Source: a bacterium (GTDB lineage Bacteria; Bacillota; Bacilli; Lactobacillales; Streptococcaceae). Taken from it: a stretch of 28,134 nt of DNA. The position numbers were made by a program, and so were the translations under genes. A model generated the notes under the pieces. It was not told the origin of the DNA. It saw only the letters and a list, made by a program, of their open reading frames with translations, and ran no database searches. Below, in pieces: positions 1-6,143 of this stretch (positions are counted from its first letter, which is position 1; the number at the start of each line of letters is the position of its first letter). The stretch spans positions 1 to 28,134 of the forward strand of contig CAJNCV010000018.1 of NCBI GenBank assembly GCA_905221385.1, read 5' to 3'.

Positions 1-73
1 TGAGCTGTGAGCTGTGAGCTGTGAGCTGTGAGCTGTGAGCTGTGAGCTGTGAGCTGTGAGCTGTGAGCTGTGA
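1..73. repeat. Heptanucleotide tandem repeat (TGAGCTG)n
   Basis: Ten perfect head-to-tail copies of TGAGCTG fill positions 1-70, followed by a partial TGA. The array touches the window edge, so the true copy number may be higher. On the plus strand every frame meets a TGA. On the minus strand the unit CAGCTCA has no stop in any frame and encodes a repeating heptapeptide. Seven is not a multiple of three, so gain or loss of one unit would shift any reading frame beyond it. Confidence 0.97.
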
Positions 74-83
74 TTGCTTTCAT
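1..83 (-). CDS. Partial gene starting with a heptapeptide-repeat coding region
   Basis: On the minus strand an ATG at 83 opens a frame reading MKAITAHSSQLTAHSS and on through the TGAGCTG array as (QLTAHSS)n, leaving the window at position 1 after 27 codons. An AAAGGA ribosome binding site lies at 94-99, 10 nt upstream. An extended -10 (TGATATAAT on the minus strand, 115-123) lies just before it, giving a short 5' leader. An in-frame ATG at 92 is too close to the ribosome binding site to be preferred. The product cannot be named because its body is outside the window. The well-formed promoter and ribosome binding site argue for a real gene. The alternative is a spurious frame through a non-coding microsatellite. 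Confidence 0.42.
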   Translation of the reverse strand, partial: MKAITAHSSQLTAHSSQLTAHSSQLTA

Positions 84-114
84 ACCAATCATTCCTTTAC
101 TTTTTGATAGTTCT

Positions 115-123
115 ATTATATCA
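115..123 (-). promoter_or_regulatory. Extended -10 promoter for the repeat-containing gene
   Basis: The minus strand reads TGATATAAT: a perfect TATAAT (plus positions 115-120) with the TG of an extended -10 element. The -35 position (138-143) reads only TATGCA, as is tolerated in extended -10 promoters. Initiation would fall near 108, shortly before AAAGGA at 94-99 and ATG at 83. Nothing else recognisable lies between this and the hairpin at 253. Confidence 0.5.
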
Positions 124-252
124 AAATTTCTAAATTTTGCATATTTGCTTTCCCTGACGGACAGTCATGTATAAACCACTTAGAAAATATGATTTATGGC
201 TACACCTATACTAAATGAAGTACATTTTGAATTGGAGAAGTCTGTCCTTATT

Positions 253-287
253 AAAAGACGATTTCCGCTTGGAAATCGTCTTTTTTT
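253..287. terminator. Intrinsic terminator, possibly bidirectional
   Basis: A perfect 10-bp stem GACGATTTCC / GGAAATCGTC (257-266 and 271-280) has a GCTT loop, with AAAA on its left and seven T on its right. It lies about 60 nt beyond the stop codon of the minus-strand phosphatase gene and probably ends that transcript. The longer T-run is on the plus side, so it could also stop plus-strand transcription. Confidence 0.8.
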
Positions 288-347
288 GATATTCTCGCAA
301 ATATGATATCTTGTAGTTGGTGTAAACTAGTAGATAGCTCCCTTATT

Positions 348-1205
348 TTATTTATCAAAACCTTGTAAGTTTTTTTGGCGCTCTTCAGTTTGACTCTTGG
401 CATCCAATTTATTACCATTGTAAACAGTGCTTTCCCATGATCCGTACATTGGGTTAGGGAAAATGATGAATTTCTCACCAAACTCTTTTTGTAATTCCTC
501 TAATTTTTGGTCGCGCTCAGTTTCAGAGGTCTTTGAAAACTCTGCAAAGTCCACAAGATTGTCTCCTAGTAGCATGACTAAGTTGGTTTTTTCTTGGACT
601 GCTTGTCTACGACCTTCTTTAGATTTGACGCCTTTTTCTAAGAACATGAGATGATCGCGGCTTTGTACAGGGATTCCTTCATTTTCTAGGTTTTTGATCG
701 TATCATCTACCTGATCTATCGTACGGTCAGATACATAGTAAATTTGGACACCGTTTTGGTCTGCAAATTGGAGAAAGTCTTTAGCACCTGGTACAGCCTT
801 GGCTGCGGCTTTTTTTACCCAGACATCCCAGTTTTCTGGGGTAAATGCTGTTCCATCTTTGACATTTTGCGCTTGATAAGGGCTATTGTCTAATACGGTT
901 TCGTCCAAGTCCAAAACGATAGAGTAGGGTTTATCTGTCTGTGTTTTTAGTAGTTCTTTCAAACGATCAGTAGCGACATTGTAACCTTGTAGATAGAGTG
1001 CCTTGGTTTCAGCTGCTTTTTGATACCAAAGAGTTGACATAGTGTTCTCTCTTGAACGCAACTGATCATAGGTCATTGTAACCTGATTATCAGATGTACT
1101 ACTTTGTGTTGTCTGTGAATTTGCCGAATTTGTGCCACAGCCAGTCAGTAAAATGACGGAAGTAAGTGTAGAAGCAATTGTAATGGTAACTTTGGATATT
1201 TTCAT
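348..1205 (-). CDS. Class C acid phosphatase / 5'-nucleotidase lipoprotein, e(P4) (LppC) family
   Basis: The 285-residue product is a surface lipoprotein phosphatase of the HAD superfamily, subfamily IIIB. Related enzymes (Haemophilus e(P4), streptococcal LppC) dephosphorylate nucleotides and other phosphomonoesters outside the membrane. The signal peptide ends in a lipobox L-T-G-C with lipid-modified Cys23. HAD motif I is DLDET (nucleophile Asp99, acid/base Asp101), motif II is Ser159 in YVSDRT, motif III is a lysine near 194-196, and motif IV is GDN with Asp215 and Asp219. A linker rich in Ser and Thr follows Cys23. The start ATG has AGGAGG 8 nt upstream. The gene is monocistronic: own promoter with a cre site, and a hairpin 60 nt past the stop. 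Family assignment is firm; substrate is inferred from the family. Confidence 0.93.
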   Translation of the reverse strand: MKISKVTITIASTLTSVILLTGCGTNSANSQTTQSSTSDNQVTMTYDQLRSRENTMSTLWYQKAAETKALYLQGYNVATDRLKELLKTQTDKPYSIVLDLDETVLDNSPYQAQNVKDGTAFTPENWDVWVKKAAAKAVPGAKDFLQFADQNGVQIYYVSDRTIDQVDDTIKNLENEGIPVQSRDHLMFLEKGVKSKEGRRQAVQEKTNLVMLLGDNLVDFAEFSKTSETERDQKLEELQKEFGEKFIIFPNPMYGSWESTVYNGNKLDAKSQTEERQKNLQGFDK

Positions 1206-1236
1206 AATCCCATCCTCCTAATAATAGTCTATTAAT

Positions 1237-1265
1237 ATTGTAGCGTTTTCATGGGATTTGTGCAA
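1237..1265 (-). promoter_or_regulatory. Promoter of the phosphatase gene
   Basis: The minus strand reads TTGCAC (plus 1260-1265), a 17-bp spacer, then TACAAT (plus 1237-1242). Initiation would be near 1230, with the ribosome binding site CCTCCT (plus) at 1214-1219 and ATG at 1205. Confidence 0.7.
1238..1251 (-). promoter_or_regulatory. Catabolite-responsive element (CcpA site) inside the phosphatase promoter
   Basis: The minus strand reads TGAAAACGCTACAA, which matches the cre core TGNAANCGNTNNCA except at one late position. It covers the spacer and most of the -10, a classic position for repression by CcpA in the presence of preferred sugars. The role is inferred from the match and its position. 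Confidence 0.55.
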
Positions 1266-1344
1266 GGAAATATCGAGAGAAAAGAAATTTTTCAGTAGTA
1301 ATTTGGTATTAGGATAAAATTATGTACTTAATTTGGGAATGAAG

Positions 1345-1387
1345 ATGGATATAAAAAAATTCAATCGGCTTGATAGAAAATCTATAT
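1345..1387 (+). repeat. 43-bp direct repeat, copy 1, upstream of the methyltransferase-transporter operon
   Basis: This block aligns without gaps, at a constant offset of 127 bp, with 1472-1514; about 33 of 43 positions agree. The best conserved part holds the near-palindromic core ATCGGCTTGAT (1364-1374). It lies in the leader region of the operon that begins at 1573. Confidence 0.6.
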
Positions 1388-1471
1388 CAACTCCTTTTTG
1401 AAAAATAGATGAAAATAAAGTGAATCTTTGAGAGGCTAGTAACATCAAGCTTTTCAGGGATTTTTTTCTTT

Positions 1472-1514
1472 ATAGATATAAAAATTTCCAATCGAGTCGA
1501 TAGTCAATATATAT
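1472..1514 (+). repeat. 43-bp direct repeat, copy 2, with palindromic core
   Basis: Second copy of the block at 1345-1387. Its core ATCGAGTCGAT (1491-1501) is a perfect 5-1-5 palindrome. It ends in TATATATT immediately before the purine-rich ribosome binding region. The pair looks like a tandem operator or a duplicated promoter segment for the downstream operon. Confidence 0.6.
1485..1514 (+). promoter_or_regulatory. Possible promoter of the methyltransferase-transporter operon
   Basis: TTTCCA (1485-1490), an 18-bp spacer and TATATT (1509-1514) form a weak sigma-A-like promoter. The ATCGAGTCGAT palindrome sits in the spacer. The -35 is poor, so an activator or another start is possible. Confidence 0.3.
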
Positions 1515-1541
1515 TGGGAAAAGGGGAAAAGGAGTGGTAAG

Positions 1542-1583
1542 ATGGTTTCAATCCAAATGGAAGGAGAAAGGTATGGCAAGTAA
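1542..1583 (+). CDS. 13-codon upstream ORF overlapping the first UroD-like gene
   Basis: ATG at 1542 has AAGGAG at 1529-1534, 7 nt upstream, as good a ribosome binding site as the real gene has. It encodes MVSIQMEGERYGK and stops at TAA 1581-1583, in a different frame from the next gene, whose ATG at 1573 lies inside it. Translation of this short frame would bring ribosomes directly onto the next start (translational coupling), or it could be a leader peptide. It may also be a chance frame in a purine-rich leader. Confidence 0.35.
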   Translation: MVSIQMEGERYGK

Positions 1584-2577
1584 AAGAGATTTAGTCTTTA
1601 GAGCGATTCGAGGCGATGAAGTGGAAAGAGTTCCTGTCGGATTTTGGTTTCATTTTGTAACACTCGAAGAAAAGGGGCAGGGATTAAATAATCCACGTAT
1701 CTTTCAAAAAAGTGTTGATGGGCATCGCAACTATGTGGAAAGGATTCGCCCTGATTTTGTCAAAATTATGAGTGACGGTTTTTTCCTTTATCCAAGTAAT
1801 GTCTATAATCCTAAGATTGCAAGCATTCAGGAGCTGACTTCCATTGAGTCGATTGGTGAGGAACACCCATGGATTCAGCAACAGGTGGGAGTGGTACAAG
1901 CGATTCGAGAGACCTTTACCGAAGAGATTGCTTCTTTCTACAATATCTTTTCACCGATCTCCTACCTCAAGCGCTGGTTCCGTACAGAAGCTTCTCGAGG
2001 GGATAGGGAAGTGGCTGATCTATTGCTTGAAAATCCTGAGCAATTCAGAGCGATTCTAGATGTGATTGCAGGAGATATTGCTATCCTAACTCAGAAAATC
2101 ATCCAGGAAGGTGGGGTCGATGGGATTTACCTTAGCACCCAGCAAATTCAAGATGAGCGCATCACACCAGCACTCTACCAAACCTATATCGAACCGAGCA
2201 ATATAGCGATTTTGGAGGCAGCTAATCAGGTGGGTGGGACCAATATCCTCCATATCTGTGGTTTTGAAGGTGCGAGCAATGATGTGACGATATTTAAGGA
2301 CTATCCAGCTCAAGTGGTCAATTGGGCGACCCACCATGAGGATGTTAGTTTGATACAGGGTCAGGAGTTGTTTCCAGGCAAGGCCGTTTTAGGTGGATTT
2401 GAAAATGGCAAGAAAAGCTTGCTTTATCAAGGTTCCAAGGCGGAATTGCAAGATGAAACAAGGCGGTTGTTGGCTGAAGCTGGTAGTAAAGGCGTTCTTC
2501 TGGGAGCTGACTGTACTGTTCCAGATGACTTTGACTTAGAGAGGTTGGACTGGATTCGACAGGCAGCTGTTCTCTAA
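1573..2577 (+). CDS. UroD-superfamily zinc methyltransferase-like protein (first copy)
   Basis: The 334-residue cytoplasmic protein has the uroporphyrinogen decarboxylase / MtaA-CmuA methyltransferase fold. It carries the family opening RG-x-x-V-x-RVPVGFW near residues 13-25 and, more tellingly, the zinc signature H-x-C...C of MtaA-type methyltransferases: His227, Cys229 (in LHICGFEGA) and Cys314 (in LGADCT). Heme-pathway HemE does not use zinc, so a methyl-transfer role is more likely than porphyrin decarboxylation. The start at 1573 is chosen over an in-frame GTG at 1534 because AAGGAG sits just upstream and the paralogue at 2795 begins at the equivalent residue. It is first in an operon with a small membrane protein, a paralogue and an ABC importer. 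Family is firm; substrate unknown. Confidence 0.85.
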   Translation: MASKRDLVFRAIRGDEVERVPVGFWFHFVTLEEKGQGLNNPRIFQKSVDGHRNYVERIRPDFVKIMSDGFFLYPSNVYNPKIASIQELTSIESIGEEHPWIQQQVGVVQAIRETFTEEIASFYNIFSPISYLKRWFRTEASRGDREVADLLLENPEQFRAILDVIAGDIAILTQKIIQEGGVDGIYLSTQQIQDERITPALYQTYIEPSNIAILEAANQVGGTNILHICGFEGASNDVTIFKDYPAQVVNWATHHEDVSLIQGQELFPGKAVLGGFENGKKSLLYQGSKAELQDETRRLLAEAGSKGVLLGADCTVPDDFDLERLDWIRQAAVL

Positions 2578-2588
2578 AAGGAGGAGCT

Positions 2589-2792
2589 ATGAAAAGTAAA
2601 AGATGGGGCATCTTCATTGCAGTTGTCGGTTTGCTGGCCTTGGTTGCCATAAGCGTCGTAAAAAATGGGCACTGCAAAAATGGAGAGAGATGTAGTGGAG
2701 TTCAGGATTTTTCCAAGTCCAGTCTTCCCTTTCTACGCTCGAATGATATCGCAAGCAGTTTATTAGTTGAAAAAGTAAGAAATGGAGAATAA
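2589..2792 (+). CDS. Small single-pass membrane protein, function unknown
   Basis: The product has 67 residues, with AAGGAGG just upstream. A positively charged N-terminus is followed by one hydrophobic segment (about residues 7-24) and a short polar tail with Cys29 and Cys35 five residues apart, predicted outside the membrane. Its stop is 2 nt before the next ATG, so translation is probably coupled. The N-terminus resembles that of the binding protein at 3805 in length, charge and a lack of lipobox. It could therefore be the remnant of a duplicated binding-protein gene, since it follows one UroD-like gene just as the full binding protein follows the other. It could equally be a functional accessory subunit. 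I do not recognise the family. Confidence 0.6.
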   Translation: MKSKRWGIFIAVVGLLALVAISVVKNGHCKNGERCSGVQDFSKSSLPFLRSNDIASSLLVEKVRNGE

Positions 2793-2794
2793 GA

Positions 2795-3793
2795 ATGTCA
2801 GAAAAAAAAGAATGGGTTTTAAAAGCATTTAGAGGTGAAAAGGTTGATCGTGTGCCAGTTGGCTTTTGGCACCATTTCACATCCGAAGACGAATGGCTAC
2901 ACGGTTTCTCAAATCCAGCCATTATCGAGAAGAATATCGAGGGCCATAAGCGCTTTATCCGAGAAGTTCAGCCAGACTTTATCAAACTCATGAGTGATGG
3001 CTACTTTGCTTATCCAAATCCAGCGATTGCCAAAGGAAAATCACTTCAAGAATTGGCAACCATTCAACCACTCGGACCAGAGCACGCTTGGATAAAAGAG
3101 CAAGTGGACTTGGTTAAGAAAATCAAGCAAGAATTTACAGAAGATATCGTTGCGATTTACAATATTTTTGCTCCTGTGACCTATCTCAAGTGGCTACTGG
3201 GGGAAGTGTCTGGTGGAGATGACCTTATCGCGGACTTTCTGGTGGAAGATCCTGAAGCCCTTAAAAAGGTGTTGGATGTGATTGCAGAAGATATTGCGAG
3301 TCTCAGTCGAGCTGTCATCGAAGAGGCTGGTGCTGACGGAATCTACCTCAGCGTGCAGAGTATCCAAGATCAACGAGTGTCGGCAGCAGATTATCAAGCC
3401 GTCATTGCCCCTAGCGAGATAACGGTTCTGGAAGCAGCTAGTACTGTTGGTGGCGTCACAGTTCTTCATATCTGTGGATACGAGGGAGCGCGAAATGATA
3501 TTCACCTTTTTGCAGACTATCCAGCCCAAGTCTTTAACTGGGCTGTAGGACCAGAGGGAATCACTCTCAAGGAAGGTCGTGAGATTTTCAAGGGACGTAC
3601 GGTTCTTGGAGGATTCGAAAATGGCAAGACAGGCTTGCTGTATACTGGTAGCAAGGATGCCATTCAGGCTGAGGCAAAGAAACTAGTTGCAGAAGCTGGG
3701 GAACAGGGCTTGGTACTTGGAGCGGATTGTACCATTCCAAGTGATATCGCAGTTGAACGTATCCAGTGGGTGAGAGAAGCGCTTGAAAACTAA
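2795..3793 (+). CDS. UroD-superfamily zinc methyltransferase-like protein (second copy)
   Basis: This 332-residue paralogue of the gene at 1573 can be aligned along its whole length with only small gaps. It keeps RVPVGFW at the N-terminus and the zinc triad His225-x-Cys227 (LHICGYEGA) and Cys312 (LGADCT), with the same 85-residue spacing between the second and third ligands. The GGFENGK...LLYTGSK segment before the last cysteine is shared. GGAG lies 10 nt before the ATG. The pair probably arose by tandem duplication and diverged, perhaps to act on different substrates or as a heteromer. Streptococci of this group are not known to make heme or cobalamin, so both HemE activity and corrinoid-dependent transfer are doubtful. 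A cobalamin-independent thiol methyltransferase is a reasonable inference. Confidence 0.85.
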   Translation: MSEKKEWVLKAFRGEKVDRVPVGFWHHFTSEDEWLHGFSNPAIIEKNIEGHKRFIREVQPDFIKLMSDGYFAYPNPAIAKGKSLQELATIQPLGPEHAWIKEQVDLVKKIKQEFTEDIVAIYNIFAPVTYLKWLLGEVSGGDDLIADFLVEDPEALKKVLDVIAEDIASLSRAVIEEAGADGIYLSVQSIQDQRVSAADYQAVIAPSEITVLEAASTVGGVTVLHICGYEGARNDIHLFADYPAQVFNWAVGPEGITLKEGREIFKGRTVLGGFENGKTGLLYTGSKDAIQAEAKKLVAEAGEQGLVLGADCTIPSDIAVERIQWVREALEN

Positions 3794-3804
3794 AGGAGAA
3801 AAAG

Positions 3805-4683
3805 ATGAGTAAAAAAGCATGGATTATCGGTGGTGTAGCAGTGGTTGCAGTAATTGGGGCAACGATTATCGGGAGAAGTTTAGCTGGTGCTCCAACCAAG
3901 GATGGAGAAACGGCTTCGTCTGCTGAAGTCATAACCTTGAAGGTTGCCCATACACAAAACTATGTACCTTATGACTTTGTCAATGAAAAAGGGGAATCAG
4001 ATGGTTATGAAGTAGCTGTTTTGAAGGCTGTTGATGAGAAGTTGGCAAACTATCAATTTGAATATACGGGTACCAGTGATGATGACCTCTTGATTGGTCT
4101 GGAATCAGGTAAGTATGACATCGGAACCAAGGGAGCTTGGTACACAGATGAACGAGCTAAAAAGTTTGTCATTCCATCTGAACCAGTGGGAGCGAGCATC
4201 ATCGGATTTACTGTCAGAAAAGAAGATGAACAGAAATACAAAACCATTGATGACTTTGCTAAGAATAAAGGGAAATTGGTTCCCATCTCTCCACAGAATG
4301 CTCAATGGAATGTTATCACCAGCTACAATGAAAAACATCAGGATGCACCGATTGAGCTAACAGCAGCTGAATCTTTTAAAGTAGCAGATGCCTATGCCTG
4401 GGTCTTAGAAGGACGTTATGACGCCTTCTTTGATATCAAACTGTCCTTTGAAAAAGCAGTTACCGCAGAAGATGGCCCTTACCACCAATATGCGGATAAA
4501 CTCAGCTGGTTCCCATACAAGGGCATTCCAACTTATCCCTTGATTCACCGTGATGAAAAGGGTGAGAAATTCGCTAAAGAATATGAAAAAGCAATCAAAG
4601 AGTTGAAAGAAGATGGTACGCTTGCTAAGCTATCTCAGCAATACTTTAAAGAAGATGTCTTTAGTTATGTAGACAAAGACTAG
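3805..4683 (+). CDS. Amino acid-type ABC transporter substrate-binding protein
   Basis: The 292-residue extracellular binding protein belongs to the polar amino acid (SBP_bac_3) family. An N-terminal hydrophobic segment (about 5-23) is followed by a mature part whose ligand-binding features include PYDFVNEKGESDGYEVAV near the start and a GKYDIGTKGAWYTDERAKK segment where the family has its T-x-ER motif. There is no lipobox cysteine, unlike most streptococcal binding proteins, so it is held by an uncleaved signal anchor or released by signal peptidase I (a possible site follows SLAGA). AAAGGAG precedes the ATG. The permease and ATPase genes follow directly. The ligand cannot be read from sequence; the neighbouring methyltransferase-like enzymes suggest a methylated or sulfur amino acid. 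Confidence 0.88.
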   Translation: MSKKAWIIGGVAVVAVIGATIIGRSLAGAPTKDGETASSAEVITLKVAHTQNYVPYDFVNEKGESDGYEVAVLKAVDEKLANYQFEYTGTSDDDLLIGLESGKYDIGTKGAWYTDERAKKFVIPSEPVGASIIGFTVRKEDEQKYKTIDDFAKNKGKLVPISPQNAQWNVITSYNEKHQDAPIELTAAESFKVADAYAWVLEGRYDAFFDIKLSFEKAVTAEDGPYHQYADKLSWFPYKGIPTYPLIHRDEKGEKFAKEYEKAIKELKEDGTLAKLSQQYFKEDVFSYVDKD

Positions 4684-4715
4684 GCCAGAAATTCCAAGAC
4701 TAGAAAGGGTTTTGC

Positions 4716-5408
4716 ATGGTTTCTTATGATTTTTCCAAGGTCTTTCAGTTTTTACCGACCTTATGGCAGGCACTTCCTATGACCTTGTCCATTCTCTTTT
4801 TTACCACTCTTCTTGGTTCCCTTTTTGGAGGTCTCTTGGCCTGGGCACAAGTAGGAGAAGACAAGAGTTTTGCAGCGATTTCCAAAGGCTATATCTTTAC
4901 CCTACGTTGTACACCGCCGATTGTCTTGCTTTTTCTAGTCTTTTATGGCTTGCCAGAATTTCTGAAATGGTGGCTTGGTTTGGATATCAACAACTGGTCT
5001 AAAACTATTTTTGTTCTCCTGACGATGATTCTCTTGTTTGCGGCTATTGTTGCCGAGGTTTTCAAGGCGGCCTATCAAGCTATTCCAAAGGGGCAGACAG
5101 AGGCCGGGCTTAGTATTGGTTTGACTCCAAGTCAGACTTTTTGGAGAATCATTTTTCCCCAAGCTTTTCAAGTTGCTCTTCCCAATATAACAACTACTAT
5201 TCTCAATCTTATGCGGGATGCTGCCTTGGCCTATACGATTGGTTTCGTTGATGTTATGGGGGCAGGCAATCTCTTGATTAGTCGCAATTTAGGGAACTAC
5301 TCTCTGGAAACCTATACGGCAGTTGCGCTTCTTTACTGGGGGATTGCCCTGGTTATTTCTAGCTTGAGTCGTTTGCTTGAGAAGTCTTTGGAAACAAAAG
5401 GGAGGTAA
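4716..5408 (+). CDS. ABC transporter permease, polar amino acid family (first subunit)
   Basis: The 230-residue integral membrane protein is of the HisMQ/GlnP type. Several hydrophobic segments are visible (about 20-43, 61-80, 97-115 and the C-terminal third). The EAA loop that docks on the ATPase begins near residue 129 as EAGLSIGLTPSQ and continues to FPQA at about 150. RCTPPIVLL near 64-72 is typical of the family. AAAGGG precedes the ATG. It lies 32 nt after the binding protein and 3 nt before the second permease, so a heteromeric channel is expected, as in TcyLM-type importers. Confidence 0.92.
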   Translation: MVSYDFSKVFQFLPTLWQALPMTLSILFFTTLLGSLFGGLLAWAQVGEDKSFAAISKGYIFTLRCTPPIVLLFLVFYGLPEFLKWWLGLDINNWSKTIFVLLTMILLFAAIVAEVFKAAYQAIPKGQTEAGLSIGLTPSQTFWRIIFPQAFQVALPNITTTILNLMRDAALAYTIGFVDVMGAGNLLISRNLGNYSLETYTAVALLYWGIALVISSLSRLLEKSLETKGR

Positions 5409-5411
5409 GAA

Positions 5412-6134
5412 ATGGATATAGACTATATTGTAAAGACCTTTCTGGAGACCTTGAAGGGTATGCCAATCACCTTGATTATCATGATTGTGGCTATGGTCTT
5501 AAGCTTTTTACCGGCTCTATTTTTAGCCTTGGGGCAGATTTACAAGGTTCGAGGTGTGAGGAGTTTTTCTCTGGTCTATCTGGCCTTTATCCGAGCGACT
5601 CCTCCGATTTTATTGATTCTCTTCTTTTATAGTTTGTTTCCAAGTTTGCTGAATCAATTTCTCAAAAGCATAGGAAGTGACTTTGATATTTTCAAGCTTG
5701 ATCCTCTCTACTATGCTTTTATCATTTATAGTTTGATGACAGTCGGGAGTTTGTCGGAGATTTTGCGTTCAGCTATCTTGACGGTGGACAAGGGACAACT
5801 AGAGGCAGCGCATGCGATTGGCTTGACTACGACCCAGGCCTATCTAAGGATTGTTTTTCCTCAAGCCTTGCGCTCAGCCTTGCCTAACTTGGCCAATCTG
5901 ATGATCAATATCGTCAAAGGGACCTCCCTGGTCTTTGTTATGACTATCAAGGATATCACTGCTATTGCTCGTGTGGAAGCGTCCTACGGCTACCAGTATT
6001 TTGAGTCTTATTTTGTGATCTTTTTGCAGTATATTTTGATCTGTGGTTTGATTCAGTGGGGCTTCTCCCTACTGGAGAAAGGCTATGTGAAAAAAGAAAA
6101 GAGAGCAAAAGCATCTAGCGCGCGTTTTGTATAG
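5412..6134 (+). CDS. ABC transporter permease, polar amino acid family (second subunit)
   Basis: This 240-residue integral membrane protein pairs with the one encoded at 4716. Family marks are RATPPILLILFF near 61-72 and an EAA loop at 131-151 (EAAHAIGLTTTQAYL then FPQA). A lysine-rich cytoplasmic tail ends the protein. The ribosome binding site GGGAGG overlaps the end of the previous gene, so the two are probably translated in step. The ATPase gene follows after 9 nt. Confidence 0.92.
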   Translation: MDIDYIVKTFLETLKGMPITLIIMIVAMVLSFLPALFLALGQIYKVRGVRSFSLVYLAFIRATPPILLILFFYSLFPSLLNQFLKSIGSDFDIFKLDPLYYAFIIYSLMTVGSLSEILRSAILTVDKGQLEAAHAIGLTTTQAYLRIVFPQALRSALPNLANLMINIVKGTSLVFVMTIKDITAIARVEASYGYQYFESYFVIFLQYILICGLIQWGFSLLEKGYVKKEKRAKASSARFV

Positions 6135-6143
6135 GAGGACAGG

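Noticed and set aside
1534..1572. Longer N-terminus of the first UroD-like protein from GTG 1534
   Set aside because: The GTG is only a base away from the purine-rich ribosome binding site, the extra 13 residues are not shared with the paralogue, and ATG 1573 has AAGGAG at proper spacing.
1573..3793. Annotation of either UroD-like gene as hemE
   Set aside because: No heme genes nearby, the zinc triad of MtaA-type methyltransferases is present, and two tandem copies next to an amino acid-type importer do not fit heme synthesis.
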